Source: Bdellovibrio sp. (GTDB taxonomy: Bacteria > Bdellovibrionota > Bdellovibrionia > Bdellovibrionales > Bdellovibrionaceae). From it: 49,183 nucleotides of DNA. This document shows positions 17,307 through 25,710 of this stretch, piece after piece. Position numbers and translations under genes: made by a program. The notes beneath the pieces were generated by a model that saw only the letters and a list, made by a program, of their open reading frames with translations, was not told the DNA's origin and ran no database searches. The DNA is taken from NCBI GenBank assembly GCA_014376935.1, contig JACMQO010000112.1, forward strand, positions 1-49,183. Reading direction: 5' to 3'. Positions within the stretch are counted from its first letter, which is position 1; every line of letters begins with the position of its first letter.

Positions 17307-18227
17307 ATGAAAGATATTTTTGACACACAGATGATGATTAGAAATTTTATCCAATTTTTACCCTACGTGATTGGCGGTACCTTTATGGCAGCCGTATTCT
17401 TTCGCTGGGCGATTTACTACACCGTTCGTCGTCATGAATGGTTTGCCCGTGAATTTGAAAAACGCGCGCATAAATTCTTAGACTCAGAAGTCGGCCGTAA
17501 AAGTTTAGATATTTCATTCTATAACTTAACGAAAAAAGTTTTAGAAAAAACCTACTATGAAGTTTTCGCGGTTCGTGATCGTGGATCACAAGGCGATAAC
17601 CAAAAAGTGATGGCTTTAAGTGACCGTGTATTCTTAATCAAACCAGGCTGCGCTTGGATGGTTAAAGACGTTTTAAAACAATTACGTTATTTAAAATGGT
17701 CTAAAGAAACACCTAAACTATTACACATCACGAAATCAAGTATTGACCAGAATCCTTGTTTCAATAAGGTTTTCGGAATCATCCCGATGTCAGCCATGAA
17801 TGACTTGATCGGAATGTTACCAGGGCTTTTCATCGTCACGGGTATCTTAGGAACATTCTTAGGTATCAAAGGTGGATTAGTTTCATTAGGCGGTATGGAT
17901 ATGTCAGACATGGAAGGTACGAAATCGATCATGGATAGTTTCTTACATGAAATTGGTTATGCGATGTCATCTTCGATCGTGGGTATTGCGTTCTCTTTAT
18001 TACTTCACTTAGTGAATGTCTCGCTTTCTCCGGAACGTGTATTTTCATCTTTATGTGACCGTTTCGAAAACACGATGGATTTATTATGGTACCGTTCAGA
18101 CAACAACCAAGTTGTAGAGACAAATCGTTTTGATGAAAACCGTGATCCTGTTGAAGCATTAGCCGAAGAGGCTCTGAACTTAGAAATTTCTAAGTCTGAA
18201 AAAACAATGACATTAAAAGCATCGTGA
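17307..18227 (+). CDS. MotA/TolQ/ExbB-like ion-channel protein
   Basis: A 306-aa inner-membrane protein with three membrane segments: about residues 16-36, 171-193 (PGLFIVTGILGTFLGIKGG) and 218-243 (SSSIVGIAFSLLLHL). A cytosolic domain of about 130 residues lies between the first two. The small-residue GT-LG motif in the second segment and the MSSSIVGI motif in the third are those of the MotA/TolQ/ExbB/ZorA proton-channel superfamily, where they line the channel opposite the aspartate of the B subunit. It starts nine bases after the MotB-like gene, with taggag ahead. It is much shorter than ZorA and has no long C-terminal tail. Confidence 0.83.
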   Translation: MKDIFDTQMMIRNFIQFLPYVIGGTFMAAVFFRWAIYYTVRRHEWFAREFEKRAHKFLDSEVGRKSLDISFYNLTKKVLEKTYYEVFAVRDRGSQGDNQKVMALSDRVFLIKPGCAWMVKDVLKQLRYLKWSKETPKLLHITKSSIDQNPCFNKVFGIIPMSAMNDLIGMLPGLFIVTGILGTFLGIKGGLVSLGGMDMSDMEGTKSIMDSFLHEIGYAMSSSIVGIAFSLLLHLVNVSLSPERVFSSLCDRFENTMDLLWYRSDNNQVVETNRFDENRDPVEALAEEALNLEISKSEKTMTLKAS

Positions 18228-18279
18228 TTAACAAATTTGTAATTTTAGAAAATAATTTAACTAGAATATAAAGTGAGCT

Positions 18280-20823
18280 ATGCCAGCAAATAAGTTAAGC
18301 GAAATGATAATTGAAGTTATCAAAGACGGTGAAACACTGACTTACGAAATAAGTAAGCCAGTGCTAACTATTGGTCGCTGGCATACGTGTGATATCCCAA
18401 TCAATGACATCAATATTTCACGCGAACATTTAAGAATCATCATTAATGAAAATAATGTTCAAATCCAAGATTTAAAATCATCAAATGGAACTTTATTAAA
18501 TGGGGCCCAGATTTCAAGTAAGCAAATTTATTTGTTAACTGAAAAAGACACGGTCACGTTTGGTAATAGCTTTGTAGCTGTTCGTGTAAAAACCAGACAG
18601 GCTCAGACCGTCGAAGCACCGATTGCACCTAAAGAACCAACAAAAGCGATTAAGACAGAAATAGTCAAAGAGCGTACCAAGGTTTCTCAAGATGTTGAGC
18701 TTCCTCCGCCGCCACCTTTATCAATTTCCGAATCGGCCGTGATGTTGTCTGAAAAAGAGGCCACGATCGCTATTTACGAAAAACAAGAAAGCGTCGTAGT
18801 TCAATCAGTCGTTGCACAGGTTGAAAAATTTGATACAAAAATGCAACGTTCAGTTGAAGAAGCGCAAAGTGCCATCTATCAAAAAGCAACAGAAGAAGCC
18901 GCAGCGGCATCAAAACCGTCTAACCAAGGATATAATTCAAAAGGCGAAGATTTTTCTAGCGACAGCAAATTATTGTCTGACGAGGCCATTGCCGAATCTG
19001 TTGATAAAATGAAGTTTACCAAAGAAGCTGCGTTTAATTTTAAAAACGTAGGTCTTGATTTACCTAAATATAAGAATTCAAACGAACACGCTAAAGAGAT
19101 TATTCGTGATGCCGAATTTATGAAACATTCGATTATCAAAAAGGGTGAAGCGCAAGCCATTCAGCTGATTGATAAAGCGAAAGTCAAAGCCCGCCAAGAG
19201 TCTGAGTTGATTCATCAACAATGTAAAGACATGGTCGAGCAGTTGTTAAATAATACGAAAACAAATTTAGAACGCGCCCGCATTGAATCTGAAAAGTTAA
19301 TGAGCGAAAAACGTCTGATGTTATCTGAAGAAATTCAGTTAAAGTGGGATGAACATGATGAACTCATGTTAAAAGAAAAAACGGGGCACATCGAGAAGAT
19401 TGAAAAAGAGCATCGCGTAAAGTTAGAGCTTAGTTTAGAAAAACTAAAAACTGATATGTTTATCGAACGCGATCAGTTAATTTCGAATGCTGAAAATGAA
19501 ATTTTAAATAAGAAGCGTAAATTTCAATTAGAAACTAGCCAAGAGCGTGAAGGCCACTTAGCAAAGTTACGTGAAATCAATATTTCAATTGAAGACCTAC
19601 GAGAACAAAAAGACAATCTTGTTGAAACGATTCAAAAAGTAAAAATTGAATTCGACAAGGCAGAACTTGATTTCATTACGGCAACTAGTAACTTAAAACA
19701 AATTTCAGATAAGTCGTTCGAAACGCAAACTGAATTAGATCGTAAAATTGCTGAATTCAATGAATTAGAATTAAAATCGAAAGACCTTATTGAGCTTCGT
19801 AATACGATGACTCAACAAGAAGCAACTTTAAAAAATAGCATCGAAGAATTAGGACGTAAATATTCTAATTTGGCTAAGAAAGCCCAAGATGAAGAAACAA
19901 AATTAGCGACATTATCTGAGCAATTAGAAAATAATAAAAAGGTCGGTAATGCACAAATCGAAGAAGAATTTAAGAAAACGCGCGATGCCGAAGAGAAAAA
20001 GTATCAAAACTTTAAGGCGTTAGAATTAAAGTCATTACAAAAAATTAAAGACGACCACGTTGAATCAATTAAAAAATACAGTTTAGAGCTATCTCAAGAG
20101 ATCGCTTCAAAACTAGAATTATTATCGAAAAAAAGCCAAACGCAAACTTTCGATTATACAAAAACTGTCGAGCTTGTTCACTCGGTCATTCAAGTGAAAT
20201 CATCTGATTCGGCTAATATCGATGCTAAACATGTCGAGCAGTTAGCAAGCTGGAAAAAGCGTCAGTCGACAGAAAAGTACAAATTGGTGGCGATGGGTTT
20301 TGCGGCCTGTTTCGTGGTCTTCTTCACGGGCAACTTAGTTTATAATAAGTTACGTATAGATCCATTTGAAGCCGAACGTAGAAAAATGGCTATGGATCGT
20401 AAACAATCTGAAGAAGAAAATCGATTCGTTCCGGTTAAAAGCGATATTTGGCGCACAAATTATGTTGAGCTAACTTTGAATACGGACCAATTCGTTGAAA
20501 CATATTTAGATGAACAGACCCACCAAAAATGGGTTACGTATATTTCTAAGTATTTCTTAAGCCAATGGAAAGTCAGTGAAGAAAAAGTCATTGCGGTTGT
20601 TTCATCATCAAAAGCTTTCGTACAAAGCATTGAAGAAGCAAGGCCCGAGTTGAAGAAAACTAAAATTAAGGCCGAGCTAGAAAAAATGAAGCAGGATGAA
20701 GAAGAATTAGTCGCGAAGAACTCGTTCTTACTAGGGTCGCAAGTTCGCTACGAAGCCTATAAAAAGAAAGAGCAAGAGTTCTTTCAAAATTTAGTGCGTA
20801 ACCGTGCGCCAGCTGGAAAATAG
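18280..20823 (+). CDS. FHA-domain protein with giant coiled coil and one membrane segment
   Basis: An 847-aa protein. Residues about 8-100 are a forkhead-associated domain with all usual binding positions: Gly32-Arg33, Ser47, His50, Asn69-Gly70 and Asn74. Such domains bind phosphothreonine peptides. A Pro/Val linker (125-160) precedes about 400 residues of coiled coil (240-650). One membrane segment lies at about 668-690 (MGFAACFVVFFTGNLV), then a basic or helical 150-residue C-terminal part that should be periplasmic if the FHA domain is cytosolic. It follows the MotA-like gene by 52 bases on the same strand. The architecture resembles the FHA/TM organisation of GltG-type motility proteins only in outline. 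Confidence 0.83.
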   Translation: MPANKLSEMIIEVIKDGETLTYEISKPVLTIGRWHTCDIPINDINISREHLRIIINENNVQIQDLKSSNGTLLNGAQISSKQIYLLTEKDTVTFGNSFVAVRVKTRQAQTVEAPIAPKEPTKAIKTEIVKERTKVSQDVELPPPPPLSISESAVMLSEKEATIAIYEKQESVVVQSVVAQVEKFDTKMQRSVEEAQSAIYQKATEEAAAASKPSNQGYNSKGEDFSSDSKLLSDEAIAESVDKMKFTKEAAFNFKNVGLDLPKYKNSNEHAKEIIRDAEFMKHSIIKKGEAQAIQLIDKAKVKARQESELIHQQCKDMVEQLLNNTKTNLERARIESEKLMSEKRLMLSEEIQLKWDEHDELMLKEKTGHIEKIEKEHRVKLELSLEKLKTDMFIERDQLISNAENEILNKKRKFQLETSQEREGHLAKLREINISIEDLREQKDNLVETIQKVKIEFDKAELDFITATSNLKQISDKSFETQTELDRKIAEFNELELKSKDLIELRNTMTQQEATLKNSIEELGRKYSNLAKKAQDEETKLATLSEQLENNKKVGNAQIEEEFKKTRDAEEKKYQNFKALELKSLQKIKDDHVESIKKYSLELSQEIASKLELLSKKSQTQTFDYTKTVELVHSVIQVKSSDSANIDAKHVEQLASWKKRQSTEKYKLVAMGFAACFVVFFTGNLVYNKLRIDPFEAERRKMAMDRKQSEEENRFVPVKSDIWRTNYVELTLNTDQFVETYLDEQTHQKWVTYISKYFLSQWKVSEEKVIAVVSSSKAFVQSIEEARPELKKTKIKAELEKMKQDEEELVAKNSFLLGSQVRYEAYKKKEQEFFQNLVRNRAPAGK

Positions 20824-20842
20824 TTGGCGTTAATTTTTTGCT

Positions 20843-22174
20843 TTAGTCTCCGAATATCAATTGCCAAATAAGCCAAATATTCGCCGCTGAAATCATTAAA
20901 AATAAAAGCCAAAAAATGAATTTAGACAAACCTTTGATTGCAAAGGTTTGCATCAGTCCTTTGTCAGATGCAAATCGTATCAGGGGGTAGATCACGAACG
21001 GTAACTGTAAACTTAAAACAACCTGAGATAATACTAAAAGTCGTCCGGTCGATTGGTCTCCTAATATTGAGACTCCGATCAGCGCGGGGATCAGCGCCAG
21101 CCCGCGCGTAATCAAGCGACGTTTCCAGCAAGGGATTTTTAAGTCGATAAAACCTTCCATGACGATTTGCCCGGCGATTGTTCCCGTAAATGTAGAGCTT
21201 TGGCCGGAAGCCAGTAAAGCGATACCGAATAAGACTCCCGCTATCGAAGTTCCAACGATCGGATCTAATAGATGAAACGCTTGATCAATGTCGACAACGG
21301 TTTTATGGCCGGTCGAATTAAAGGCGGCCGCCGCTAAAATTAAAATCGCCGAATTGACCAAAAACGCTAAAAATAAAGAGGTAATCGTATCAAAGTTATT
21401 CATCGAAATCGCCATGCGCTTAGCTTCGACCGTGTTAGAAACTTTGCGCGTTTGTACTATGGATGAATGCAAATATAGATTATGAGGCATTACCGTGGCC
21501 CCTAAAATACCGATGGCTAGATACAACGGTTCAGTTGCAGATATTTTTTCTATTGATGGAATGTAGCCAAGCCAGACGTCGGGCCAGTAGGGTTTGACCA
21601 GCCAAAGCTCGACAAAGTAACAAAGTCCGATCGTAAGTATTAATCCTAAGATGATCGCCTCGATCCGTCGAAATCCTTTTCCCTTTAATCCTAATATGAT
21701 CAGTGTATCAAGGGCCGTCAGTGCGATACCTTGTTTTAATGAGCAGCCGAAAAGTAATTTGAAAGCTAAGGCGCATCCCAAAACCTCGGCGATATCGGTG
21801 GCGATAATGGCTAGCTCGGCCATTATCCACAAAAATAAAGTCGTCGACCGTGAATACTTGGTTTTACATAACTGAGCAATGTCTTGTTCGGTCGCAAGAC
21901 CTACACGTAAGCTTAAACATTGTAAAAAAATGGCGGCGATGCTTGAAAGTAGAACCACGAAAAGTAATTGATAGCCGTACCGCGAACCGGCCTCGATCGA
22001 AGTCGCCCAGTTACCTGGATCCATGTATCCCACTGAAACTAAAAGGCCCGGGCCTAAGAATATGGAAAGCTTCTTCCAAAACGAGGCTTGTTCGGGAATC
22101 ACAATCGATCCGTGAACTTCAGAGGGGCAAAAAGGAGCGGTCGCAGTCTTTGGTAGATGTAGCCAAGATAACAT
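20843..22174 (-). CDS. mntH: Nramp family divalent metal transporter
   Basis: A 443-aa inner-membrane protein of the Nramp family, which imports Mn2+ (and Fe2+) with protons. Visible hallmarks are the metal-site DPGN in GYMDPGNWATSIEAG (first membrane segment) and MPHNLYLHSS in the sixth, plus about 11 hydrophobic segments and the transport motif GQSSTFTGTIAGQ. I placed the start at the ATG at 22174. The frame is open upstream to a GTG at 22246, but those residues are basic and atypical, and neither start has a clear binding site. It converges with the FHA gene and diverges from the DUF883 gene. No metal-regulator site can be named in the 100-base divergent spacer. Confidence 0.9.
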   Translation of the reverse strand: MLSWLHLPKTATAPFCPSEVHGSIVIPEQASFWKKLSIFLGPGLLVSVGYMDPGNWATSIEAGSRYGYQLLFVVLLSSIAAIFLQCLSLRVGLATEQDIAQLCKTKYSRSTTLFLWIMAELAIIATDIAEVLGCALAFKLLFGCSLKQGIALTALDTLIILGLKGKGFRRIEAIILGLILTIGLCYFVELWLVKPYWPDVWLGYIPSIEKISATEPLYLAIGILGATVMPHNLYLHSSIVQTRKVSNTVEAKRMAISMNNFDTITSLFLAFLVNSAILILAAAAFNSTGHKTVVDIDQAFHLLDPIVGTSIAGVLFGIALLASGQSSTFTGTIAGQIVMEGFIDLKIPCWKRRLITRGLALIPALIGVSILGDQSTGRLLVLSQVVLSLQLPFVIYPLIRFASDKGLMQTFAIKGLSKFIFWLLFLMISAANIWLIWQLIFGD

Positions 22175-22274
22175 ACGCTTAAGAATCGGATTTTTTGCCC
22201 CGAAGCGCAAACATTTTTTCACGTTACATTGACCTAGCCAGTTCACCAGCGTATTTTTTTCGAAGGAGACCGAT

Positions 22275-22481
22275 ATGGATAATAAATTTGAAGAGGCGGC
22301 AGATCAGATCAAAAAAACTTTTGAAAATTTTGATACTGAAGAAGAAATACAAGCCATCCAACAAACGGCCAAGGAAGCGGCCGATGTGGCAACTGATTTT
22401 ATTCGTAAATACCCCATTCAATCTGTACTCGGTGCGGCCGTGATTGGATTTCTTTTAGCCTCAGTCATGAAGAAGAAATAA
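22275..22481 (+). CDS. DUF883/ElaB-YqjD family membrane protein
   Basis: A 68-aa protein with a charged helical N-terminal part and a C-terminal membrane segment (residues about 47-64, SVLGAAVIGFLLASVM) ending in lysines. This is the ElaB/YqjD/DUF883 pattern. In E. coli such proteins are tail-anchored, RpoS-dependent and bind ribosomes in stationary phase. A strong site (aaggaga) precedes the ATG. The YqjE-like gene starts one base after the stop, the same pairing as yqjD-yqjE in enterobacteria. Confidence 0.82.
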   Translation: MDNKFEEAADQIKKTFENFDTEEEIQAIQQTAKEAADVATDFIRKYPIQSVLGAAVIGFLLASVMKKK

Positions 22482-22482
22482 T

Positions 22483-22962
22483 ATGTTTAAAATCATATCT
22501 TTCGTCGCTCAAGTTCTGATGTTGAAAAAAACCTTAACAAAGTCATCGTCAGCTTTAGATTACATCGAAAAAACCTCAGAACGTGTGCGCGGTTATTTTT
22601 TATTCTCGGTCGGTTGCGTGATCGCCGTTATTTTTTTGATGGTGGCCTTGATCGTTGCGATCATCGGGATCGGAACGCAAATTGAACAGCACGGTTTTGT
22701 CAGTTTTAACGGTTTGATGATTTCGGCTACGATTTTCTTAGTCATTTCGGTCGTGATATTTATCATCAGCGCGGTTCTATTATCGGTTCAGAAGCAAAGA
22801 ATGGCCGAACGTTTACGTTTGAAAGAAGAAATGGCCGCATCGTCATCAATGAAGCCTTTGATGGAAGAGATATTAAAACAAATATTGGTGAACTTAACGA
22901 CACCAAAACAGAAAGCTTCACAGTCAGACGCTGAAGAACATAAAAATAATCAAAAAGCATAG
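22483..22962 (+). CDS. YqjE/holin-like membrane protein
   Basis: A 159-aa protein with two membrane segments (about 37-60 and 78-105) and charged helices at both ends. It fits the YqjE / phage-holin superfamily III group. It is encoded directly after the DUF883 gene, as in enterobacterial yqjD-yqjE. No lysin or other phage gene is near, so a cellular membrane-stress role is more likely than phage lysis. Confidence 0.72.
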   Translation: MFKIISFVAQVLMLKKTLTKSSSALDYIEKTSERVRGYFLFSVGCVIAVIFLMVALIVAIIGIGTQIEQHGFVSFNGLMISATIFLVISVVIFIISAVLLSVQKQRMAERLRLKEEMAASSSMKPLMEEILKQILVNLTTPKQKASQSDAEEHKNNQKA

Positions 22963-23141
22963 AATAGTTCAAGGTGGTGTTCTTACACCACTTTAAAATG
23001 AGTCGTCCCGTTTTTGCCTCAAAAGTTTTCTTCGAATCGTTTAAAACGATATTAGCTCTGGTGTTTAACTTGCAATTATCAAAAGTATCGAACGGGCAAA
23101 AACGCCTTGTTCAAACTAATTGTTAATCACCAGGAGGTTCT

Positions 23142-23609
23142 ATGTTTCCAAGACGTTTCGCATTGATCATCGGTATTTTTATGCTAGCTGTGGGCGCGAT
23201 CTCTTTGATGCCCAATATGGTTGGCTACGCCGATGGTTTACCCTTATTAAAAAATGAAAATAGTTACGGTGCTTTTTTAGGTTTATTCCCGATGAATATT
23301 TTTAATAAAGTCGCGTTGACTGTTTTAGGTCTTGGCGGAATCATGGCGGCCAGCGCACGCTTCACAAGCTTACCGGCATCCATTCATTTTTCTAGGTTAT
23401 TATTTTTTGCGACGGGCGCGCTAGCTATTTTAGGCTTGTTCCCGCAGACGAATACTTTAAACGGATACTGGCCACTATTCGGTAACGAAATATGGGTGCA
23501 CGCAGCATTGGCCGTCTTAGGCGGATACTTCGGTTATGCATTAACAGCTAAAGTACCTGAACAAAAGACTGAACGTGATTTCAAAACCCCAGCTCACGGC
23601 CTTCGCTAA
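23142..23609 (+). CDS. DUF4383-like membrane protein
   Basis: A 155-aa protein with four membrane segments. The motif GLFPMNIFNKVALTVLGLGG, followed by SRLLFFATGALAILGLFP, agrees with the DUF4383 family of small membrane proteins of unknown function. A strong site (aggaggt) precedes the ATG. It lies inside a cluster of stress and dormancy genes. The 179 bases upstream carry no obvious gene and probably hold its promoter. Confidence 0.72.
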   Translation: MFPRRFALIIGIFMLAVGAISLMPNMVGYADGLPLLKNENSYGAFLGLFPMNIFNKVALTVLGLGGIMAASARFTSLPASIHFSRLLFFATGALAILGLFPQTNTLNGYWPLFGNEIWVHAALAVLGGYFGYALTAKVPEQKTERDFKTPAHGLR

Positions 23610-23695
23610 TTTGTGTTTTTTAGTTTCTAGATTTTAAATGGCCGAATCTTACAGGGTGTATTTTTCGGTCACTTTAACTTAAATAAGGATTATAT

Positions 23696-24034
23696 ATGCT
23701 ACTAGATAATATGTTAATTCGTTATGATGGTTTTCATCCTTCAACAGGGACCCAATCTGACATCGAATCAGCGGTCAAAGAAATCTTGATTGAAGCTCCG
23801 ACGGGTGCGTCGGCAGAAGCTACCTTCACAAGAAAAAATGATATTGTTAAAGGATTTGTTCACGTGCATTCTTCAGCAGGTCCATTTTTTGCCATCGCGA
23901 CCGCCGGCGAAGTTCATGAAGTTTGCCGTAAGCTTATTGGCGGTATGAGACGTCGCCTGAATAAATGGAAAACAAAAAGATTTTCACATAAAACGATTCA
24001 TGATCTTGACCCTATTTTCAGAAGCCAATTTTAA
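23696..24034 (+). CDS. HPF/RaiA-like ribosome hibernation protein
   Basis: A 112-aa protein of the sigma-54 modulation / HPF / RaiA family. The first strand (NMLIRYDGFHPS), the helix that follows, the strand pattern ASAEATFTRKNDIVKGFVHVHSSAGPFFAIATA, a helix with repeated hydrophobics, and a basic C-terminus (RRRLNKWKTKR) match this fold, which binds the 30S decoding region and holds ribosomes inactive. It is a short form without the dimerisation domain of long HPF. The binding site is aagga. It is closed by the terminator at 24051-24094. Confidence 0.75.
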   Translation: MLLDNMLIRYDGFHPSTGTQSDIESAVKEILIEAPTGASAEATFTRKNDIVKGFVHVHSSAGPFFAIATAGEVHEVCRKLIGGMRRRLNKWKTKRFSHKTIHDLDPIFRSQF

Positions 24035-24050
24035 TATTTTATTAAATTAT

Positions 24051-24094
24051 AAAAGAGACCGGGACCGTACGTAAGTGACGGTCTCTTTTTTTTT
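24051..24094 (+). terminator. Rho-independent terminator after the HPF-like gene
   Basis: AAAAGAGACCG pairs with CGGTCTCTTTT (24079-24089), an 11-bp stem with a 17-base loop that can itself fold, followed by T. Because both ends are A/T-rich it may also serve the converging CBS gene. Confidence 0.88.
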
Positions 24095-24096
24095 GC

Positions 24097-24588
24097 CTAT
24101 ATTCCAGCTTGACTGAAAAAGTTGGCGATTTCTCCAATGGGAGAATAGTAGCTTAGACGATCATCTTCGAATCCATCCGGATTTTGCGTGTGATCTAAAA
24201 GTGAAATCAATGCGCGAAGTAAATCATCCGAAGTTACAATACCGACGATCTCTTCATTTTCAACAACGACAAAGGCCGAGATTTTAAAGGCCATCATTCG
24301 GTGAGCGACTTCTTGCAAGCTGGCATCACTTGTAATTTGCTCAACCGGAGCTGTCATGTAATCACGAACTATCGGATTAAATTCGGGCGTTACAAAGTCG
24401 GTATGAGCCGATCTGCCACGTTGAACGTCACGTTCAGAAAGTAAGCCTAAAAGTAAGCCCTGATCATCGACAACGGGTAGGTGGCGAATATTCAGTCGGT
24501 GCATTTTTTGCGAAGCAAATTCAAGGGTGTCTGACCAGTGCACTGTGCTGATATCTTTGGTCATAATGTCTGCGGTTAAATTTTCCAT
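24097..24588 (-). CDS. CBS-domain pair protein
   Basis: A 163-aa protein consisting of two CBS repeats: the first about residues 7-60 (HRLNIRHLPVVDDQGLLLGLLSERDV), the second about 75-130 (MMAFKISAFVVVENEEIVGIVTSDDLLRAL). Such pairs bind adenine nucleotides and act as energy sensors. A strong site (caggaga) fixes the ATG at 24588; the open frame continues upstream to 24627 but lacks a site there. It follows the universal stress gene by 22 bases on the same strand, so both are likely co-transcribed. Confidence 0.85.
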   Translation of the reverse strand: MENLTADIMTKDISTVHWSDTLEFASQKMHRLNIRHLPVVDDQGLLLGLLSERDVQRGRSAHTDFVTPEFNPIVRDYMTAPVEQITSDASLQEVAHRMMAFKISAFVVVENEEIVGIVTSDDLLRALISLLDHTQNPDGFEDDRLSYYSPIGEIANFFSQAGI

Positions 24589-24610
24589 GGCAATCTCCTG
24601 ATTGTTTTGT

Positions 24611-25480
24611 TTAAGAACGTAAGACAAAAACGGGAATATGAGCGCTACGAATAAGTCGGCTGGTGGTGCTGCCTAGAAATAGGTTTCCGAGTGCGCCGGT
24701 CTTTGCGTGGGTCATAATTAAGTCGATCTCTTTTTTCTTTGCTGCTTTAAGAATAAGCTCGGCTGTCGACTGCCACTTGCTATCAACAAAAGTTTCTGAA
24801 TCGACACCTAGCTTTTTAACGGCGGTTAAAAGTAAACCTAATTTGCGATGAACATCTTTTCTATATTTAAAAGATTCTGAAGCTGTATCGTCAGATACGA
24901 CATTGTAATTTGGCTGCGGAACATGAAATAAACATAAAGTGGCTCCGGCCTTTTTTGCAACTTGGGCCGCCTTAATCACGGGCCCTAAAGATCCTTTTTC
25001 TAAATCGGTCGCAAATAAAATTCTTTTAATTTTTTTAACGGGTTTACATGCAGGACTTAAGATCATCATAGAAATTTTTGACTTATGGATAATAGTTTCG
25101 GCAAAGCTTCCGAGCAGAAAATTTTTAAATCCTTTTTTACCATGGGTCTGCAAAGCAATCACATCAATGTGATTCTTTTTCGCCTCGGTTAACGCGGCAT
25201 CGGCAATGCGCCCGAACGAGCTTGAATCCTCGAAAATAACTGAAGGCTTTATGATCAGGTCTTGATATTTATTTTCGGATAATTTGCGGTTTAATATTTT
25301 TTTAGATTGGGCGACGGCTTGATCTGCACGCGGTGCTAGATTCTCTTCACCGATATGGGCGACATAAGTGGATTGAACGCTATCGCTAGGGTTTAAGCCC
25401 AGGCTTTTTAACGTCGATACCATACGGGCGGTTTCAGTTTTGTCGTCATTAAAAATGTCGTACAGCCACATCACTTTCAT
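24611..25480 (-). CDS. Tandem universal stress protein (two UspA domains)
   Basis: A 289-aa protein with two UspA folds in tandem. The first has a GSFAETIIHKSKISMMIL segment (about 120-140). The second begins at KRILFATDLEKGSLG (about 152) and ends with LGNLFLGSTTSRLIRSAHIPVFVL, including the G-G(x9)-GS-type nucleotide loop. Tandem Usp proteins are induced by starvation and redox stress. The ATG at 25480 has gaggtg ahead. It heads a two-gene operon with the CBS protein and is divergent from the CBS-DUF2267 gene. Confidence 0.87.
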   Translation of the reverse strand: MKVMWLYDIFNDDKTETARMVSTLKSLGLNPSDSVQSTYVAHIGEENLAPRADQAVAQSKKILNRKLSENKYQDLIIKPSVIFEDSSSFGRIADAALTEAKKNHIDVIALQTHGKKGFKNFLLGSFAETIIHKSKISMMILSPACKPVKKIKRILFATDLEKGSLGPVIKAAQVAKKAGATLCLFHVPQPNYNVVSDDTASESFKYRKDVHRKLGLLLTAVKKLGVDSETFVDSKWQSTAELILKAAKKKEIDLIMTHAKTGALGNLFLGSTTSRLIRSAHIPVFVLRS

Positions 25481-25583
25481 ATTCACCTCATGGCTACGGC
25501 GTCGCAATTATCGTACCGCTACGGCATCGTTTTTAGGTGTCCACCTGTTCGTCCAGGAGACAAATAGTCCCGATGGATGGGAC

Positions 25584-25593
25584 GTTCCGGAAC
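25584..25593. promoter_or_regulatory. Palindrome in the divergent Usp / CBS-DUF2267 spacer
   Basis: GTTCCGGAAC is a perfect 10-base palindrome in the 230-base spacer between two divergent stress genes. The same spacer has an imperfect direct repeat, GCTACGGCGTCG (from 25493) and GCTACGGCATCG (about 30 bases later). Both could be binding sites that co-regulate the divergent genes. Confidence 0.35.
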
Positions 25594-25710
25594 ATGATCT
25601 GTTAAAAATTAATTAATGAATTGAGTCTTAAAGCACTATCAAGAGTTTAACCAGCAAAACAGATGGCTATTTAATTGCTGTATACGTCATCGTCACACGG
25701 GAAGGAAATT

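Noticed and set aside
15459-18227. Zorya-like (ZorAB) anti-phage system
   Set aside because: The A/B pair has the same superfamily motifs, but the order is reversed, the long coiled coil is on the B and not the A protein, and no ZorC, ZorD or ZorE gene is present. The partner is an FHA protein.
22275-22962. Phage holin cassette
   Set aside because: The holin-like protein is paired with a DUF883 gene as in yqjD-yqjE and no endolysin or other phage gene is close.
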